A stretch of 64,000 bases of DNA from Streptomyces sp. CMB-StM0423 (lineage in GTDB: Bacteria; Actinomycetota; Actinomycetes; Streptomycetales; Streptomycetaceae): the NCBI RefSeq assembly GCF_002847285.1, contig NZ_CP025407.1:7381001-7445000 (forward strand), written 5' to 3'. A program made the position numbers and the translations under genes. This document shows positions 50,497-59,163 of the stretch, piece by piece; within the stretch, counting starts at the first letter, position 1, and every line of letters begins with the position of its first letter. A model generated the notes under the pieces. It made no database searches, was not told where the DNA came from, and was given only the letters and a program-made list of their open reading frames with translations.

Positions 50497-51402
50497 TCAG
50501 CGCAGCGGCGACCCGGCGGGCTGCGGCGCGATGCCCAGCGTCGTCGTGTACTGCGTCAGCGCCAGTTGCCCCACCGACGGGTACGGGCCCAGCGGCTCCG
50601 CCGCCTCGCACGCCGCCTGCTCCGCCGCGGCGGCCAGCATCCCTGCAGGCAGCTCGGGGCCCAGCGCGTACGGCGCGAGCGCGAGCCGCGCCGAACCCGA
50701 ACTCCGCAGCGACTCCGCGACCTTGGCCACCCCGCCCGGCCGGTCCAGCGCCGCCGCCATCACGGGCACCGCCAGCCGCGCCGAGAGCAGCATGCCCGTC
50801 ACGCCCGCCGCCTGCACGGCCTCCTCGCCGCCCACGGCGCCGAGGATGATGCCGTCCGCGGCGGTCGCGACCGTGAACAGCCGCGCGCGGTCCGCGCGGG
50901 CGAGGCCCGCCTCCGAAAGCCGCACGTGCAGCGCCTCGGCGAGCAGCGGGTGCGGCCCGAGGACGTCGGTGAGCTCGACCGCCGTCCCGCTCGTCGCGAT
51001 CGCGTCGCGCAGCCGGTCCAGCAGCACCGGGTCGGGGCCCGCAAGCAGCGGCACCACGACGGCCACCGGCACGTCCTCCGCCACCTCCAGCGTCCCGGCC
51101 TCGGCGTGCGCCGCGCGCTGCGCCGCGGCGTGCGCGAGGACCGCCGTCAGCGGCGGGAACTCCTCGTTCTCGCCCTCGACGTAGGCCACCCGGCCGTCGA
51201 GCCCCGGAAGGTCGGAGCGGGCGATGCTGAGCACCTCCTCCGCCATGCCGCGAATCTCCGCGGACGGCGCCCCGGGCACGGCCAGGACCAGCGCCGGGGC
51301 GCCCTCGGGCGCGCTCGGCCGCTCCGGCTTGCGGTGCCGCCCCGGCTGACGGCGGGGCATACGTACGGGCAGACCGGCTGCGTGTCCATCGGCAGAGCTC
51401 AT
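50497..51402 (-). CDS. CbiX/sirohydrochlorin-chelatase-like protein without active-site histidines
   Basis: A 301-residue two-lobed CbiX-type fold. The second lobe has ARLALAPYALGPELPAGML and EPLGPYPSVGQLALTQY, characteristic of the family. In the first lobe the usual HGS motif is replaced (LVLAVPGAPSAEIRGMAEEVL), and the second metal His is also missing (VVVPLLAGPDPVLLDRL). Family members insert cobalt, iron or nickel into sirohydrochlorin; this copy probably cannot do so conventionally. The start MSSADGH is preferred; a longer frame continues 28 codons upstream. Confidence 0.75.
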   Translation of the reverse strand: MSSADGHAAGLPVRMPRRQPGRHRKPERPSAPEGAPALVLAVPGAPSAEIRGMAEEVLSIARSDLPGLDGRVAYVEGENEEFPPLTAVLAHAAAQRAAHAEAGTLEVAEDVPVAVVVPLLAGPDPVLLDRLRDAIATSGTAVELTDVLGPHPLLAEALHVRLSEAGLARADRARLFTVATAADGIILGAVGGEEAVQAAGVTGMLLSARLAVPVMAAALDRPGGVAKVAESLRSSGSARLALAPYALGPELPAGMLAAAAEQAACEAAEPLGPYPSVGQLALTQYTTTLGIAPQPAGSPLR

Positions 51403-51580
51403 GGCGCCGCATGCTAACGCCTCCGCGCGGTCCGCCACATGCCCGGGGTCGCCATTTCGCCCGCGGGCGTGACCGCGGGGGCACACCGGCGGACAGGCGG
51501 TGACCGCGCTCGTACGGACCGTCCCCCGGCCGTTACGCGCGGTCCCCGCGCCCGCGCCGCCCGCGGCCCGGAACAGCGGC

Positions 51581-52573
51581 TTACCAGACGTCGAGCATGC
51601 CCCGCTCCACCGGCAGCAGCAGCTCGTCGGCCGCCAGCGCGGCGGCGATCCGCAGCGACCCCGCCAGCGGCGTCGCCGTCGCGGTCGACACCCGGGCGCG
51701 CGGCAGCCGTACCGCGAGCTCCGCGCGCAGCGGCGCGAGCAGCGGCTCCCCGATGCCGAAGAGCCCGCCTGTGAGCGCGACCGCGCTACCGGGGTCAGCG
51801 GGGCAGACCGCGACGGCCGCGGCGGCGATGTGCTCGCCCGCCTCGGCGAGGATCGCGGCGGCGACCGGGTCGTGCGGCGCGCAGCGGGCGACCTCCGGGG
51901 CGAACGAGGCCAGCACCGCCGGGCGGTCGGGCCGCGGGTAGAGCAGGCCGGGCATCTGCGTACTGGTGCCGAACACCGTCTCCATCCGGGCCAGCAGCGC
52001 CGCGGAGCCCCCGCGGCGGCCGTCGAACGCCCGCATCGCCGCCTCCAGACCCGCCCGCCCGATCCACGCGCCGCCCCCGCAGTCGCCGAGCAGGTGCCCC
52101 CAGCCGTCGGCCCGCCGCCACCCCGCCGCGTCGAGCCCGGTGCCGACCGCGATCATGCCGGTGCCGGCGGCGACGACGGCACCGGGGTGCTGCCCGATGG
52201 CGCCGGCGTACGCGGTGACCCCGTCGGCGGCGAGCGCCAGGTGCCCTGTGCCGAGGGCGTCCGCCAGGGCGTGCGGCAGCCGGGCCCGCAGATCGGCGCC
52301 GAGGGTGGCCATGCCGGCGGCGCCGACGCACACGGCGGCGAACGACTGGGCGCCTGCCGCGTCCAGCAGCCGGTGCGCGGCGGGCAGCAGCTTGCCGAGG
52401 AGGTCGTCGGCGTCGATCCCGTTGTCCCCGGTGGCGACAGGTCCCGCGGTCTCCACGGCGGCGCCGCTCTCCGCCGGGTCGCCGCCGTCCGCGGGGACGG
52501 CCGCCGCGGCGATGCGCAGCCCCGAGCCGCCGGAGTCGATGCCGAGCACCCATCGGGCCGTAGCGCTGGTCAT
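51581..52573 (-). CDS. BadF/BcrA-type ATPase, N-acetylglucosamine-kinase-like
   Basis: A 330-residue ASKHA-fold kinase. It has VLGIDSGGSGLRIAAAAV (phosphate 1), AVVAAGTGMIAVGTGL (phosphate 2), GWGHLLGDCGGGAWIGR and a C-terminal ALTGGLFGIGEPLLAPLRAEL (adenosine). This matches eukaryote-like GlcNAc kinases in bacteria; glucosamine or another amino sugar is possible. The stop is TAA. The uracil-DNA glycosylase gene ends 5 nt upstream on the same strand, so they share a transcript, although their roles look unrelated. Confidence 0.87.
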   Translation of the reverse strand: MTSATARWVLGIDSGGSGLRIAAAAVPADGGDPAESGAAVETAGPVATGDNGIDADDLLGKLLPAAHRLLDAAGAQSFAAVCVGAAGMATLGADLRARLPHALADALGTGHLALAADGVTAYAGAIGQHPGAVVAAGTGMIAVGTGLDAAGWRRADGWGHLLGDCGGGAWIGRAGLEAAMRAFDGRRGGSAALLARMETVFGTSTQMPGLLYPRPDRPAVLASFAPEVARCAPHDPVAAAILAEAGEHIAAAAVAVCPADPGSAVALTGGLFGIGEPLLAPLRAELAVRLPRARVSTATATPLAGSLRIAAALAADELLLPVERGMLDVW

Positions 52574-52578
52574 GGCGG

Positions 52579-53265
52579 CTATCCGTTCGTCGGCAGCGTC
52601 CAGTCCACCGGCTCCGCGCCCTGCTTCTGCAGCAGCTCGTTGGCCCGGCTGAAGGGGCGGGAGCCGAAGAAGCCGCGGTCGGCGGACATGGGGGAGGGGT
52701 GGGCGGACTCGATGGCGGGGTAGTCGCTGAGCATGGGGCGCAGGTTGCGCGCGTCGCGGCCCCACAGGATCGCCACCAGCGGCCGGCCGCGGGCGGCGAG
52801 CGCCCGGATGGCCTGCTCGGTGACCTGCTCCCAGCCCTTGCCGCGGTGTGCGGCGGGACGCCTGGGTGCGGTGGTGAGCGCCCTGTTGAGCAGCAGCACG
52901 CCCTGCGTGGTCCAGGGGGTGAGGTCGCCGTTGGCGGGGCGGGGGTGGCCCAGGTCGTTGTGCAGCTCGCGGAAGATGTTCTCCAGGCTGCCGGGCAGCG
53001 GGCGCACGTCGGGGGCGACGGAGAAGCTGAGGCCCACGGCGTGGCCCGGGGTGGGGTACGGGTCCTGGCCGACGACGAGCACCCGCACGTCGTCGAACGG
53101 CTGCTGGAAGGCCCGTAGCACGTTCGGCCCCGCGGGCAGGTATGTCCGCCCCGCGGCGACCTCGGCGCGGAGGAAGTCGCCCATGGCGGCGATCTGTTGG
53201 GCGACCGGCTCCAGGGCCTTGGCCCAGCCGGCTTCGACGATGTCGGGGAGAGGACGTCCAGCCAT
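52579..53265 (-). CDS. ung: Uracil-DNA glycosylase (family 1)
   Basis: A 228-residue Ung of normal length. The catalytic loop is GQDPYPTPGHAVGLSF (Asp68), uracil recognition involves the Asn in GVLLLNRALTT, and the DNA-intercalation loop is HPSPMSADRGFFGSRPFS. It removes uracil from DNA after cytosine deamination. It is followed closely by the GlcNAc-kinase-like gene. Confidence 0.96.
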   Translation of the reverse strand: MAGRPLPDIVEAGWAKALEPVAQQIAAMGDFLRAEVAAGRTYLPAGPNVLRAFQQPFDDVRVLVVGQDPYPTPGHAVGLSFSVAPDVRPLPGSLENIFRELHNDLGHPRPANGDLTPWTTQGVLLLNRALTTAPRRPAAHRGKGWEQVTEQAIRALAARGRPLVAILWGRDARNLRPMLSDYPAIESAHPSPMSADRGFFGSRPFSRANELLQKQGAEPVDWTLPTNG

Positions 53266-53309
53266 GGCCGGTCACTCTACTGGCTCGACGGGCCCCCACC
53301 CGCCACGTC

Positions 53310-54392
53310 TCAGACAGCCGCGGCCCGTACGCACAGCACGTCCGGCAGGTGCGCGGCGAGCTGCGTCCAGCTCTCCCCTTCGTCGGCGCTGGCGAAGACC
53401 TCCCCGTTGCGGTTGCCGAAGTACACCCCCGCGGGGTCGGCGTCGTCGGTGCACAGCGCGTCCCGCAGCACCGTGCCGTAGTGGTCCTCCGCCGGGAGCC
53501 CCGCCGACAGCGGCTCCCAGGTCGCCCCGGCGTCCGACGTGCGGTAGACCCGGCAGCGGTTCTCCGCGGGCACCCGGTCGGCGTCGGCGGTGATGGGGAA
53601 GAGGTACGCGGTGTCGCCGCGCGAGGGGTGCGCGGCGACGGCGAAACCGAAGTCCGAGGGCAGTCCTGCGCCGATGTCGGTCCAGGTGGCCCCGGCGTCG
53701 TCGCTGCGGTAGACGCCCCAGTGGTTCTGCAGATAGAGCCGGTCCGGGTCGACGGCGTCCCGCGCGACCTTGTGCACGCACTGGCCGAACTCCGGGAACT
53801 TCTCCGGCTGGAAGACGACCTGCACGCCGGAGTTCGACGGGGCCCAGCTCGCCCCGCCGTCCACCGTGCGGTACACCCCGCCGGCGGAGACGGCGACCGT
53901 CACGGACTCCGCGTCCCGCGGGTCGGTGACCACCGTGTGCACCGCGAGCCCGCCGCCGCCCGGCTCCCACTTCTCCCGCGTCGGGTGGTCCCACAGCGAC
54001 CGCATCAGCTCGAACGTCTCGCCGCCGTCCTCGGACCGGAAGAGGCCGCCGGGCTCCGTGCCCGCGTACACCACACCGGGGGCCTCGGCCCCCGCGGGCT
54101 GCAACTGCCAGACCCGCTCCAGCGAAGTGCCGGTGTCCTGCGGGTACTTCACCGGCTGCTGCCTGGGCTCCTCCCATGTCGCGCCGAGGTCGTCGGAGTG
54201 GAAGACCGACGGGCCCCAGTGGGCGCTGTCGCCCCCGGCGAGCACCCGGGGCGCCGCGCCGCGGGTGTCGATGCCCACCGAATAGATCGCCTGGGCCTTG
54301 AAGTGGGGCCCGTCAAGCTCCCATGCGCCGCCCCGGCGCCGTCCCAGGAACAGCCCCTTGCGCGTTCCGACCGCCAGCACCACGTCCTGCAT
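53310..54392 (-). CDS. Asp-box (BNR/sialidase-like) beta-propeller protein, cytoplasmic
   Basis: A 360-residue propeller with repeated Asp-boxes: SDDLGATWE, SEDGGETFE, TVDGGASWA, SDDAGATWT, TSDAGATWE and SADEGESWT. It begins VVLAVGTRKGLFLG and has no signal peptide, unlike sialidases. The family (often called WD40/YVTN/BNR-like or exo-alpha-sialidase-like) is common in actinomycetes and has no known reaction. The start at 54392 is supported by GGAGGTGGA 5 nt upstream. Confidence 0.85.
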   Translation of the reverse strand: MQDVVLAVGTRKGLFLGRRRGGAWELDGPHFKAQAIYSVGIDTRGAAPRVLAGGDSAHWGPSVFHSDDLGATWEEPRQQPVKYPQDTGTSLERVWQLQPAGAEAPGVVYAGTEPGGLFRSEDGGETFELMRSLWDHPTREKWEPGGGGLAVHTVVTDPRDAESVTVAVSAGGVYRTVDGGASWAPSNSGVQVVFQPEKFPEFGQCVHKVARDAVDPDRLYLQNHWGVYRSDDAGATWTDIGAGLPSDFGFAVAAHPSRGDTAYLFPITADADRVPAENRCRVYRTSDAGATWEPLSAGLPAEDHYGTVLRDALCTDDADPAGVYFGNRNGEVFASADEGESWTQLAAHLPDVLCVRAAAV

Positions 54393-54490
54393 AGGGTCCA
54401 CCTCCGTGCGACCTCGTCGTCGACTACGGGTCAGTCTGCACCCGGCCACTGACAACGCCTCCGGGACGCGCGGAACCGCAGGCCGGGGAG

Positions 54491-55147
54491 CTATGCCAGC
54501 TTCTCCATCCGGCCGATCTCGCTGAGCTGCTGCGCGATCACGCCGGTCGCCAACTGCTCGACGTACTCGTTGTTGCCCTTGCCGAGCACCTCCTCGGCCA
54601 TCTTCACCGCGCCCTCGTGGTGGGCGATCATCAGCTTGAGGAACAGCGCGTCGAACTCCTCGCCGCGCGCCGCCCGCAGCCGGCCGAGGTCCGCCTCGCT
54701 CGCCATCCCGGGCATCCCCTCGTGCCCGCCCCCGTGCCCGCCGCCGTGGCCGTCCTCACCGCCGCCGCCCGGGTTCTCCTCCAGCCACGCCTCCATCACC
54801 GCGATCTCCGGCTGCTGCCCGGCGGCGATCCGCTCGGCGATGCTGCGCACATTCTCCGCGCCCGCGTGCTTCTCGGCGAGGTCGGTCAGGACGATCGCCT
54901 GCCCGTGGTGCTCGATCATGTCGCGCATGTACGTGGTGTCCGCCGAGTTGGGCCGGTCGTCACCGCGCGCCTCCTCGACCTCGTCCGCGGGGATCGTGGC
55001 TGCCTGTTCGCCCGGCTTCCCGGGCGCGATGACGGACGCCTTGCCGCCGTCCCCGGCGTCGTCGGACGAGTCGCCCCCGGTGCAGCCGCCCAGCAGCAGG
55101 GCGGCGGTGAGCGGAACGACTGAGGCGAGCGCGCGACGGTGCCGCAA
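54491..55147 (-). CDS. DUF305 lipoprotein, His-rich metal-binding type
   Basis: A 218-residue lipoprotein. The lipobox ends at Cys22 (LLGGC). Two DUF305 half-repeats follow: YMRDMIEHHGQAIVLTDLA and FLKLMIAHHEGAVKMAEEV, the ferritin-like His-His helices, linked by a His/Gly-rich stretch (GEDGHGGGHGGGHEGMPGM) that may bind copper or other metal. I place the start at a TTG (55147) because GGAGG lies 5 nt before it and it gives a clean signal; no ATG/GTG fits as well. It is divergent from the LVIVD-repeat gene. Confidence 0.88.
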   Translation of the reverse strand: MRHRRALASVVPLTAALLLGGCTGGDSSDDAGDGGKASVIAPGKPGEQAATIPADEVEEARGDDRPNSADTTYMRDMIEHHGQAIVLTDLAEKHAGAENVRSIAERIAAGQQPEIAVMEAWLEENPGGGGEDGHGGGHGGGHEGMPGMASEADLGRLRAARGEEFDALFLKLMIAHHEGAVKMAEEVLGKGNNEYVEQLATGVIAQQLSEIGRMEKLA

Positions 55148-55322
55148 GGTGACCTCCGTACAGGTGGTTCCGGCGAGTTGCCAGGTAGGTCTAGCACGAG
55201 CGGGTGCTGACAGGACCAAAAGTTTCCATTACAACTGTGTTTCCGTCTGTTGTTCTGTACATGCTTGGCGAGATACTGCCTTGATTTCAACTGCCGTAGG
55301 CGCACCACTGGGAGGGAATCAC
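55148..55322. promoter_or_regulatory. Divergent intergenic region DUF305 / LVIVD
   Basis: This AT-richer gap contains GTTTCC at 55222-55227 and again at 55239-55244 (17 bp apart), and a weak plus-strand promoter candidate TTGTTC (55250-55255) followed 16 bp later by GATACT. GGGAGGGA precedes the GTG at 55323. The repeats may be regulator sites shared by both genes. Confidence 0.35.
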
Positions 55323-56801
55323 GTGACGTCACTGCACAGATCACGAACGCGGCGCAGAGGTCTGGCCGCGGCCGCGGCCCTGATCGGGCTCGTGGGCTCG
55401 CTGCTGACCGCCGGCACCGCGGCGGCGGTGCCGGGCCCGGGCGACGGGCCGAACGCCCCCAAGAAGCTCAGCAGCACCGAACGTTCGCAGGCGCAGGACG
55501 CCATCGAGCGCGGCGACGTGCCGGGTGTGGACGAGATCGACAAGAGTGACAACATCGAGCATGTCGCCCACCTCGACAAGGGTGCCCTCAAGGGCACCAA
55601 CTCCGACATCGCCTTCCAGGGCCGCTACGCCTTCGCGGGCAACTACGACGGCTTCGTCATCTACGACATCGCCGACCCGAAGAGCCCCGAGGTCGTCAGC
55701 GAGGTGCTCTGCCCCGGCTCGCAGAACGACGTGTCGGTCTCGGGCGACCTGCTGTTCCTGTCCACCGACTCGTCGCGCAGCGACGACTCCTGCAGCAGCA
55801 CCACCCAGCCCGCCACGGAGAAGGACTCCTGGGAGGGCATGAAGGTCTTCGACATCAGCGACAAGCGCAACCCCGAGTACGTCGCCGCCGTCGAGACCGC
55901 CTGCGGCTCGCACACCCACACCCTGGTGCCCGAGCGCAAGGACGTCTACATCTACGTCTCCTCGTACTCGCCCAGCGACACCTTCCCCGACTGCCAGCCG
56001 CCGCACGACGGCATCTCCATAGTCAAGGTGCCGCGGTCCGCCCCTGAGCGCTCGGAGGTCATCGACTTCCCGGTGCTGTTCCCCGAGGGCGGCAACCCGG
56101 GCAGCCCCGGCAAGTCGGCCACCACCGGCTGCCACGACATCACCGCCTTCCCCAAGCTCGGCCTTGCGGCCGGCGCCTGCATGGGCGACGGCATCCTGAT
56201 GGACATCTCCGACCCGGCGAAGCCGGAAGTCATCGATCAGGTGAGTGACTACGAGAACTTCGCCTTCTGGCACTCGGCGACGTTCAGCAAGGACGGCAAG
56301 AAGGTCGTCTTCACCGACGAGCTGGGCGGCGGCGGCGCCGCGACCTGCAACGAGGAGATCGGCCCGAAGCAGGGCGCCAACGGGATCTACGACCTCAAGC
56401 AGCGCGGCACGAAGTCCGAGCTCGTCTTCCGCAGCTACTACAAGATCCCGCGGCACCAGGCGGACACCGAGAACTGCGTCGCGCACAACGGCTCGCTGGT
56501 CCCGGTGGCCGGCGACCGCGACATCATGGTGCAGGCCTGGTACCAGGGCGGCGTCTCCGTCTGGGACTTCACCGACTCCCGCAAGCCCAAGGAGATCGGC
56601 TACTTCGAGCGCGGCCCGCTCTCGGACACCTCGCTCGTCACCGGTGGTTCCTGGTCCGCGTACTACTACAACGGCTATGTCTACTCCAACGACATCGCCA
56701 AGGGCCTGGACGTCCTGAAGATCAACGACCGGCGCACGGACAGCGCGCGCTGGGTGCGGCTGCCGGAGCTGAACACGCAGACGCAGCCGGACTACCGCTG
56801 A
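55323..56801 (+). CDS. Secreted LVIVD-repeat beta-propeller protein
   Basis: A 492-residue exported protein. The Sec signal has RSRTRRRG then a hydrophobic core, cleaved near AAA-VPG. LVIVD-type blades are GRYAFAGNYDGFVIYDIADPKSPEVVSEV, KVFDISDKRNPEYVAAV, ILMDISDPAKPEVIDQV and VSVWDFTDSRKPKEIGYF. Six cysteines lie in the outer loops. The family is common on actinomycete and archaeal cell surfaces with no known reaction. It starts at GTG with GGGAGGGA upstream. Divergence from a DUF305 lipoprotein is a recurring arrangement in my experience, but I cannot verify it here. Confidence 0.88.
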   Translation: MTSLHRSRTRRRGLAAAAALIGLVGSLLTAGTAAAVPGPGDGPNAPKKLSSTERSQAQDAIERGDVPGVDEIDKSDNIEHVAHLDKGALKGTNSDIAFQGRYAFAGNYDGFVIYDIADPKSPEVVSEVLCPGSQNDVSVSGDLLFLSTDSSRSDDSCSSTTQPATEKDSWEGMKVFDISDKRNPEYVAAVETACGSHTHTLVPERKDVYIYVSSYSPSDTFPDCQPPHDGISIVKVPRSAPERSEVIDFPVLFPEGGNPGSPGKSATTGCHDITAFPKLGLAAGACMGDGILMDISDPAKPEVIDQVSDYENFAFWHSATFSKDGKKVVFTDELGGGGAATCNEEIGPKQGANGIYDLKQRGTKSELVFRSYYKIPRHQADTENCVAHNGSLVPVAGDRDIMVQAWYQGGVSVWDFTDSRKPKEIGYFERGPLSDTSLVTGGSWSAYYYNGYVYSNDIAKGLDVLKINDRRTDSARWVRLPELNTQTQPDYR

Positions 56802-56838
56802 TCCGCGGGCACGGCTGACCGGCACCTCGCCGGCCGGC

Positions 56839-56885
56839 TCCGGTCCGCGTACCGACCGGTCCGTCTTCCGTCCGGTCCGCGTACC
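56839..56885. repeat. 15-bp direct repeat downstream of the LVIVD gene
   Basis: TCCGGTCCGCGTACC occurs at 56839-56853 and 56871-56885, 32 bp apart, with a related partial copy between them. It lies just before the hairpin that separates the LVIVD and TetR genes. Its function is unknown; a slippage duplication is likely. Confidence 0.7.
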
Positions 56886-56917
56886 CGGCGGTGGCCGCTT
56901 CCCGCGGCTACCGCCGG
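56885..56917. terminator. Bidirectional hairpin overlapping the TetR stop codon
   Basis: CCGGCGGT-G-GCCGC and GCGGC-T-ACCGCCGG give a 14-pair stem with one G-T wobble and a TTCCC loop. It follows the LVIVD gene and covers the stop codon of the convergent TetR gene, so it can end both transcripts. Confidence 0.7.
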
Positions 56918-57549
56918 TGCACGGCCTGCACCGGCGTCCCGTCGGAGGGCAGCACGCCCTCAGGCGGGACGCCGAGGTGCCAGTCCAGCCCGTACCGCCG
57001 GAACAGCTCGCCGCGCAGCCGGTCGAGCGGCATCGGCACCCCCGGCAGCAGCAGCGCGAAGACCGCGCCCATGAGCTGGGCGCGCAGCATCGGGTACTCG
57101 GTGTCCGGGTGGGGCGAGCCCCAGCACGCCACGGTCTCGCGCAGCAGGACCGCGAGCTGCTGCTGCTCCGCGCACTGGATGAAGCCGTCGGCCTGCAGAA
57201 TGCCCGCCATGTGGTGCCGCATGAGCACCGGGTGGTCCTGCGAGAGGCCCAGGATCGCGTCGATGGCGCGGGCCATCCGCTCCTGCCCGTCCTCCGTGTG
57301 GGACGGGCGCTCCAGGGCGGCCCCGAGCGTAAGATGCATCAGCCGGTGGACGGCCGACTGCACCAACTGGCGTTTGCCGGGAAAGTAGTACGAGACCAGA
57401 CCGCGCGCGGAACCCGCGCGTTCCGCGATGTCTCCCAAGGTCGTGCCCTCGAAGCCCCGTTCGTCGACCAGCTCCACCGTGGCCTGCAGCAGACGCTCCC
57501 GGGAACGGCGTCGGAGTTCTTCATTGACTGCGGGCCTGCGGGGGGACAT
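56908..57549 (-). CDS. TetR-family transcriptional regulator
   Basis: A 213-residue regulator. The HTH is residues 21-60 (LLQATVELVDERGFEGTTLGDIAERAGSARGLVSYYFPGKRQLVQSAV), a BetI/RutR-like variant. The C-terminal ligand domain includes a Pro-rich tail. AGGAG precedes the ATG. A 17-bp palindrome upstream overlaps its presumed -10 box, so it is likely autorepressed. No target gene is adjacent apart from DUF402 on the other strand (57842), 292 bp away. Confidence 0.92.
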   Translation of the reverse strand: MSPRRPAVNEELRRRSRERLLQATVELVDERGFEGTTLGDIAERAGSARGLVSYYFPGKRQLVQSAVHRLMHLTLGAALERPSHTEDGQERMARAIDAILGLSQDHPVLMRHHMAGILQADGFIQCAEQQQLAVLLRETVACWGSPHPDTEYPMLRAQLMGAVFALLLPGVPMPLDRLRGELFRRYGLDWHLGVPPEGVLPSDGTPVQAVHRR

Positions 57550-57567
57550 CCTGTAACTCCTGCCTTC

Positions 57568-57584
57568 ACTGGCTGAGAGCCAGT
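57568..57584. promoter_or_regulatory. Candidate TetR operator
   Basis: The perfect inverted repeat ACTGGCT-GAG-AGCCAGT abuts TATACT (minus-strand 57587-57582), a good -10 box for the TetR gene, so bound protein would block its own promoter. The remaining 57.6-57.84 kb gap shows no other clear element. Confidence 0.7.
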
Positions 57585-57841
57585 ATACTCAGCGAGGCTT
57601 CCGGTACTGAGGCGCGCACGCCCGGTGCCGGGGGGAGCGGTGGGCTCGGGCGATGCGGGGGATCGCCTGAGCCCACCATGCTTCGGCGCGGATTTTTCCG
57701 TCCTGCCGGGAACCCGGAGTCCCCGTCGGCCGTTTGACGGTGTGAGGCCCCGCGCTCCCCCGTCGCGGGGCCTCACCAATTGCCGCGGTCGGCCGGCCCG
57801 CCCGGTACGGTGTCCCGGGGGACGCGTACGGGAGGAAAGGC

Positions 57842-58330
57842 ATGCTGACACCGGGCCGCGAGGTCGAGGTCACGCTGGTCAAGCAGCTCGGGCCGGGCCT
57901 GAGTTACCCCGCGGTCGTCGTCCGCGACGACGGCAACCACGCGGTGGTACGGGCCCCCTGGGCCGGCCCGAAGGAGCGCGACGCGGGGTACGTGCGGTTC
58001 GAGCAGGGCGACGTGTGGACCGAGCACTTCTGGCGCGACCGCTGGTATTCGGTCAAGGAGATCCAGGCCGCCGACGGCCGTATCAAGGGCTGGTACTGCG
58101 ACGTGGCCAGGCCCGCCCGCGTCGAGGAGGACCGGGTCACCGTGCACGACCTGGAACTCGACCTCTGGCTCTCCGGCGACCGGCAGACCCTTCTCCGGCT
58201 CGACGAGGACGAGTTCGTCGCCAGCGGCCTGCCCGAGCGCGACCCCGGCACCGCCGCCCGCGCCCGCGCCGCGCTCGACGAGCTGGAGGAGCTGGCCCGC
58301 ACCGGCCTCGACGAGCTGCTGGGCGCCTGA
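57842..58330 (+). CDS. DUF402 protein
   Basis: A 162-residue protein with the DUF402/FomD-like core: LSYPAVVVRDDGNHAVVRAPW, FRDRWYSVKEIQAADGRIKGWYCDVARPARVEEDRVTVHDLELDLWL and LLRLDEDEFVASGL. Relatives include FomD, a nucleotidyl-phosphonate hydrolase, and RNase E/G-linked domains, so nucleotide hydrolysis is possible. AGGAAAGG precedes the ATG. The nucleotidyltransferase-like gene begins 2 nt after its stop. Confidence 0.87.
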   Translation: MLTPGREVEVTLVKQLGPGLSYPAVVVRDDGNHAVVRAPWAGPKERDAGYVRFEQGDVWTEHFWRDRWYSVKEIQAADGRIKGWYCDVARPARVEEDRVTVHDLELDLWLSGDRQTLLRLDEDEFVASGLPERDPGTAARARAALDELEELARTGLDELLGA

Positions 58331-58331
58331 C

Positions 58332-59105
58332 GTGACCTCGCGCGACGCCGCCCGGCCGCTCCTCGACCGCTTCCTCGCCGCCCTGCGCGCCGCCGTGCCG
58401 CTGGAGGCGCTGTGGGCCCACGGCTCGCTCGCCCTCGGCGACTACCGCCCGTACCGCAGCGACCTCGACCTCATCGCCGTCGTCCGCCATGACGTCGGCG
58501 CCGACCCCGCCGCCCGCGGGCGGCTCAAGGCGCTGCACGGCAGGCTCCACCGCGAGGTGCCGCTCGCCGCCAAGCTGCACTGCTCGTACGTCGCCGTGGA
58601 CCGCCTCGCCGGCGCCGGTCTCGACCACCTCACCTGGGCGCACGCCGAGTTGTTCAGCCGCCCCGTCACCCCGGTCACCCGGCGCGAGCTGCACACCGGC
58701 GCGCTGGTGCTGCACGGCCCCGGTCCTTCCGGGCTGCTCCCGCCGCTGCCGGACGCGGAGTTGACGGAGTTCATCCGCAAGGACCTCGCGGAGTACTGGC
58801 TGCCGGCCACCGCCTCGCGGCGGCGGTGGCTGCGCGACGTCTGGGTCGACCTCGGCCCGATCACCGTCGCCCGCGCCGGCGTCACCCTGCGGGAGGGCCG
58901 TCTGATCACCAAGGGCGAGGCCCTCGACGTGCTCGCCGCCACCGGCGCCCCCGCGGCCCTGGTCGACGACATCCGCGACCGGCGCTACGCGGAACACCCG
59001 GCCCGCACCGCCCCGCTCTGGCGGCTGCGCCGCGCCACCCTGGCCCGCGACTACGTCCGCTCCCGCATCCCCGTCACCCTCGCCGCCTCCGGCGCCGCTC
59101 CTTGA
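58332..59105 (+). CDS. Nucleotidyltransferase-fold protein, aminoglycoside adenylyltransferase-like
   Basis: A 257-residue protein. HGSLALGDYRPYRSDLDLIAV (residues 30-50) is the polymerase-beta-type active site with GS and two Asp (D44, D46). A helical C-terminal domain with WVDLGPITVARAGVTLREGRLITKGEALDVL resembles the AadA/ANT C-terminus. Such enzymes adenylylate streptomycin/spectinomycin, but many chromosomal relatives have other roles. The GTG start lies 2 nt after DUF402, so they are co-transcribed; both could act on nucleotides. Confidence 0.82.
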   Translation: MTSRDAARPLLDRFLAALRAAVPLEALWAHGSLALGDYRPYRSDLDLIAVVRHDVGADPAARGRLKALHGRLHREVPLAAKLHCSYVAVDRLAGAGLDHLTWAHAELFSRPVTPVTRRELHTGALVLHGPGPSGLLPPLPDAELTEFIRKDLAEYWLPATASRRRWLRDVWVDLGPITVARAGVTLREGRLITKGEALDVLAATGAPAALVDDIRDRRYAEHPARTAPLWRLRRATLARDYVRSRIPVTLAASGAAP

Positions 59106-59163
59106 CAGGGCGGTGCACGGAGTCCACTGTTCCGTGCACTTCCCCACCCCGAACGGGAGTCGC

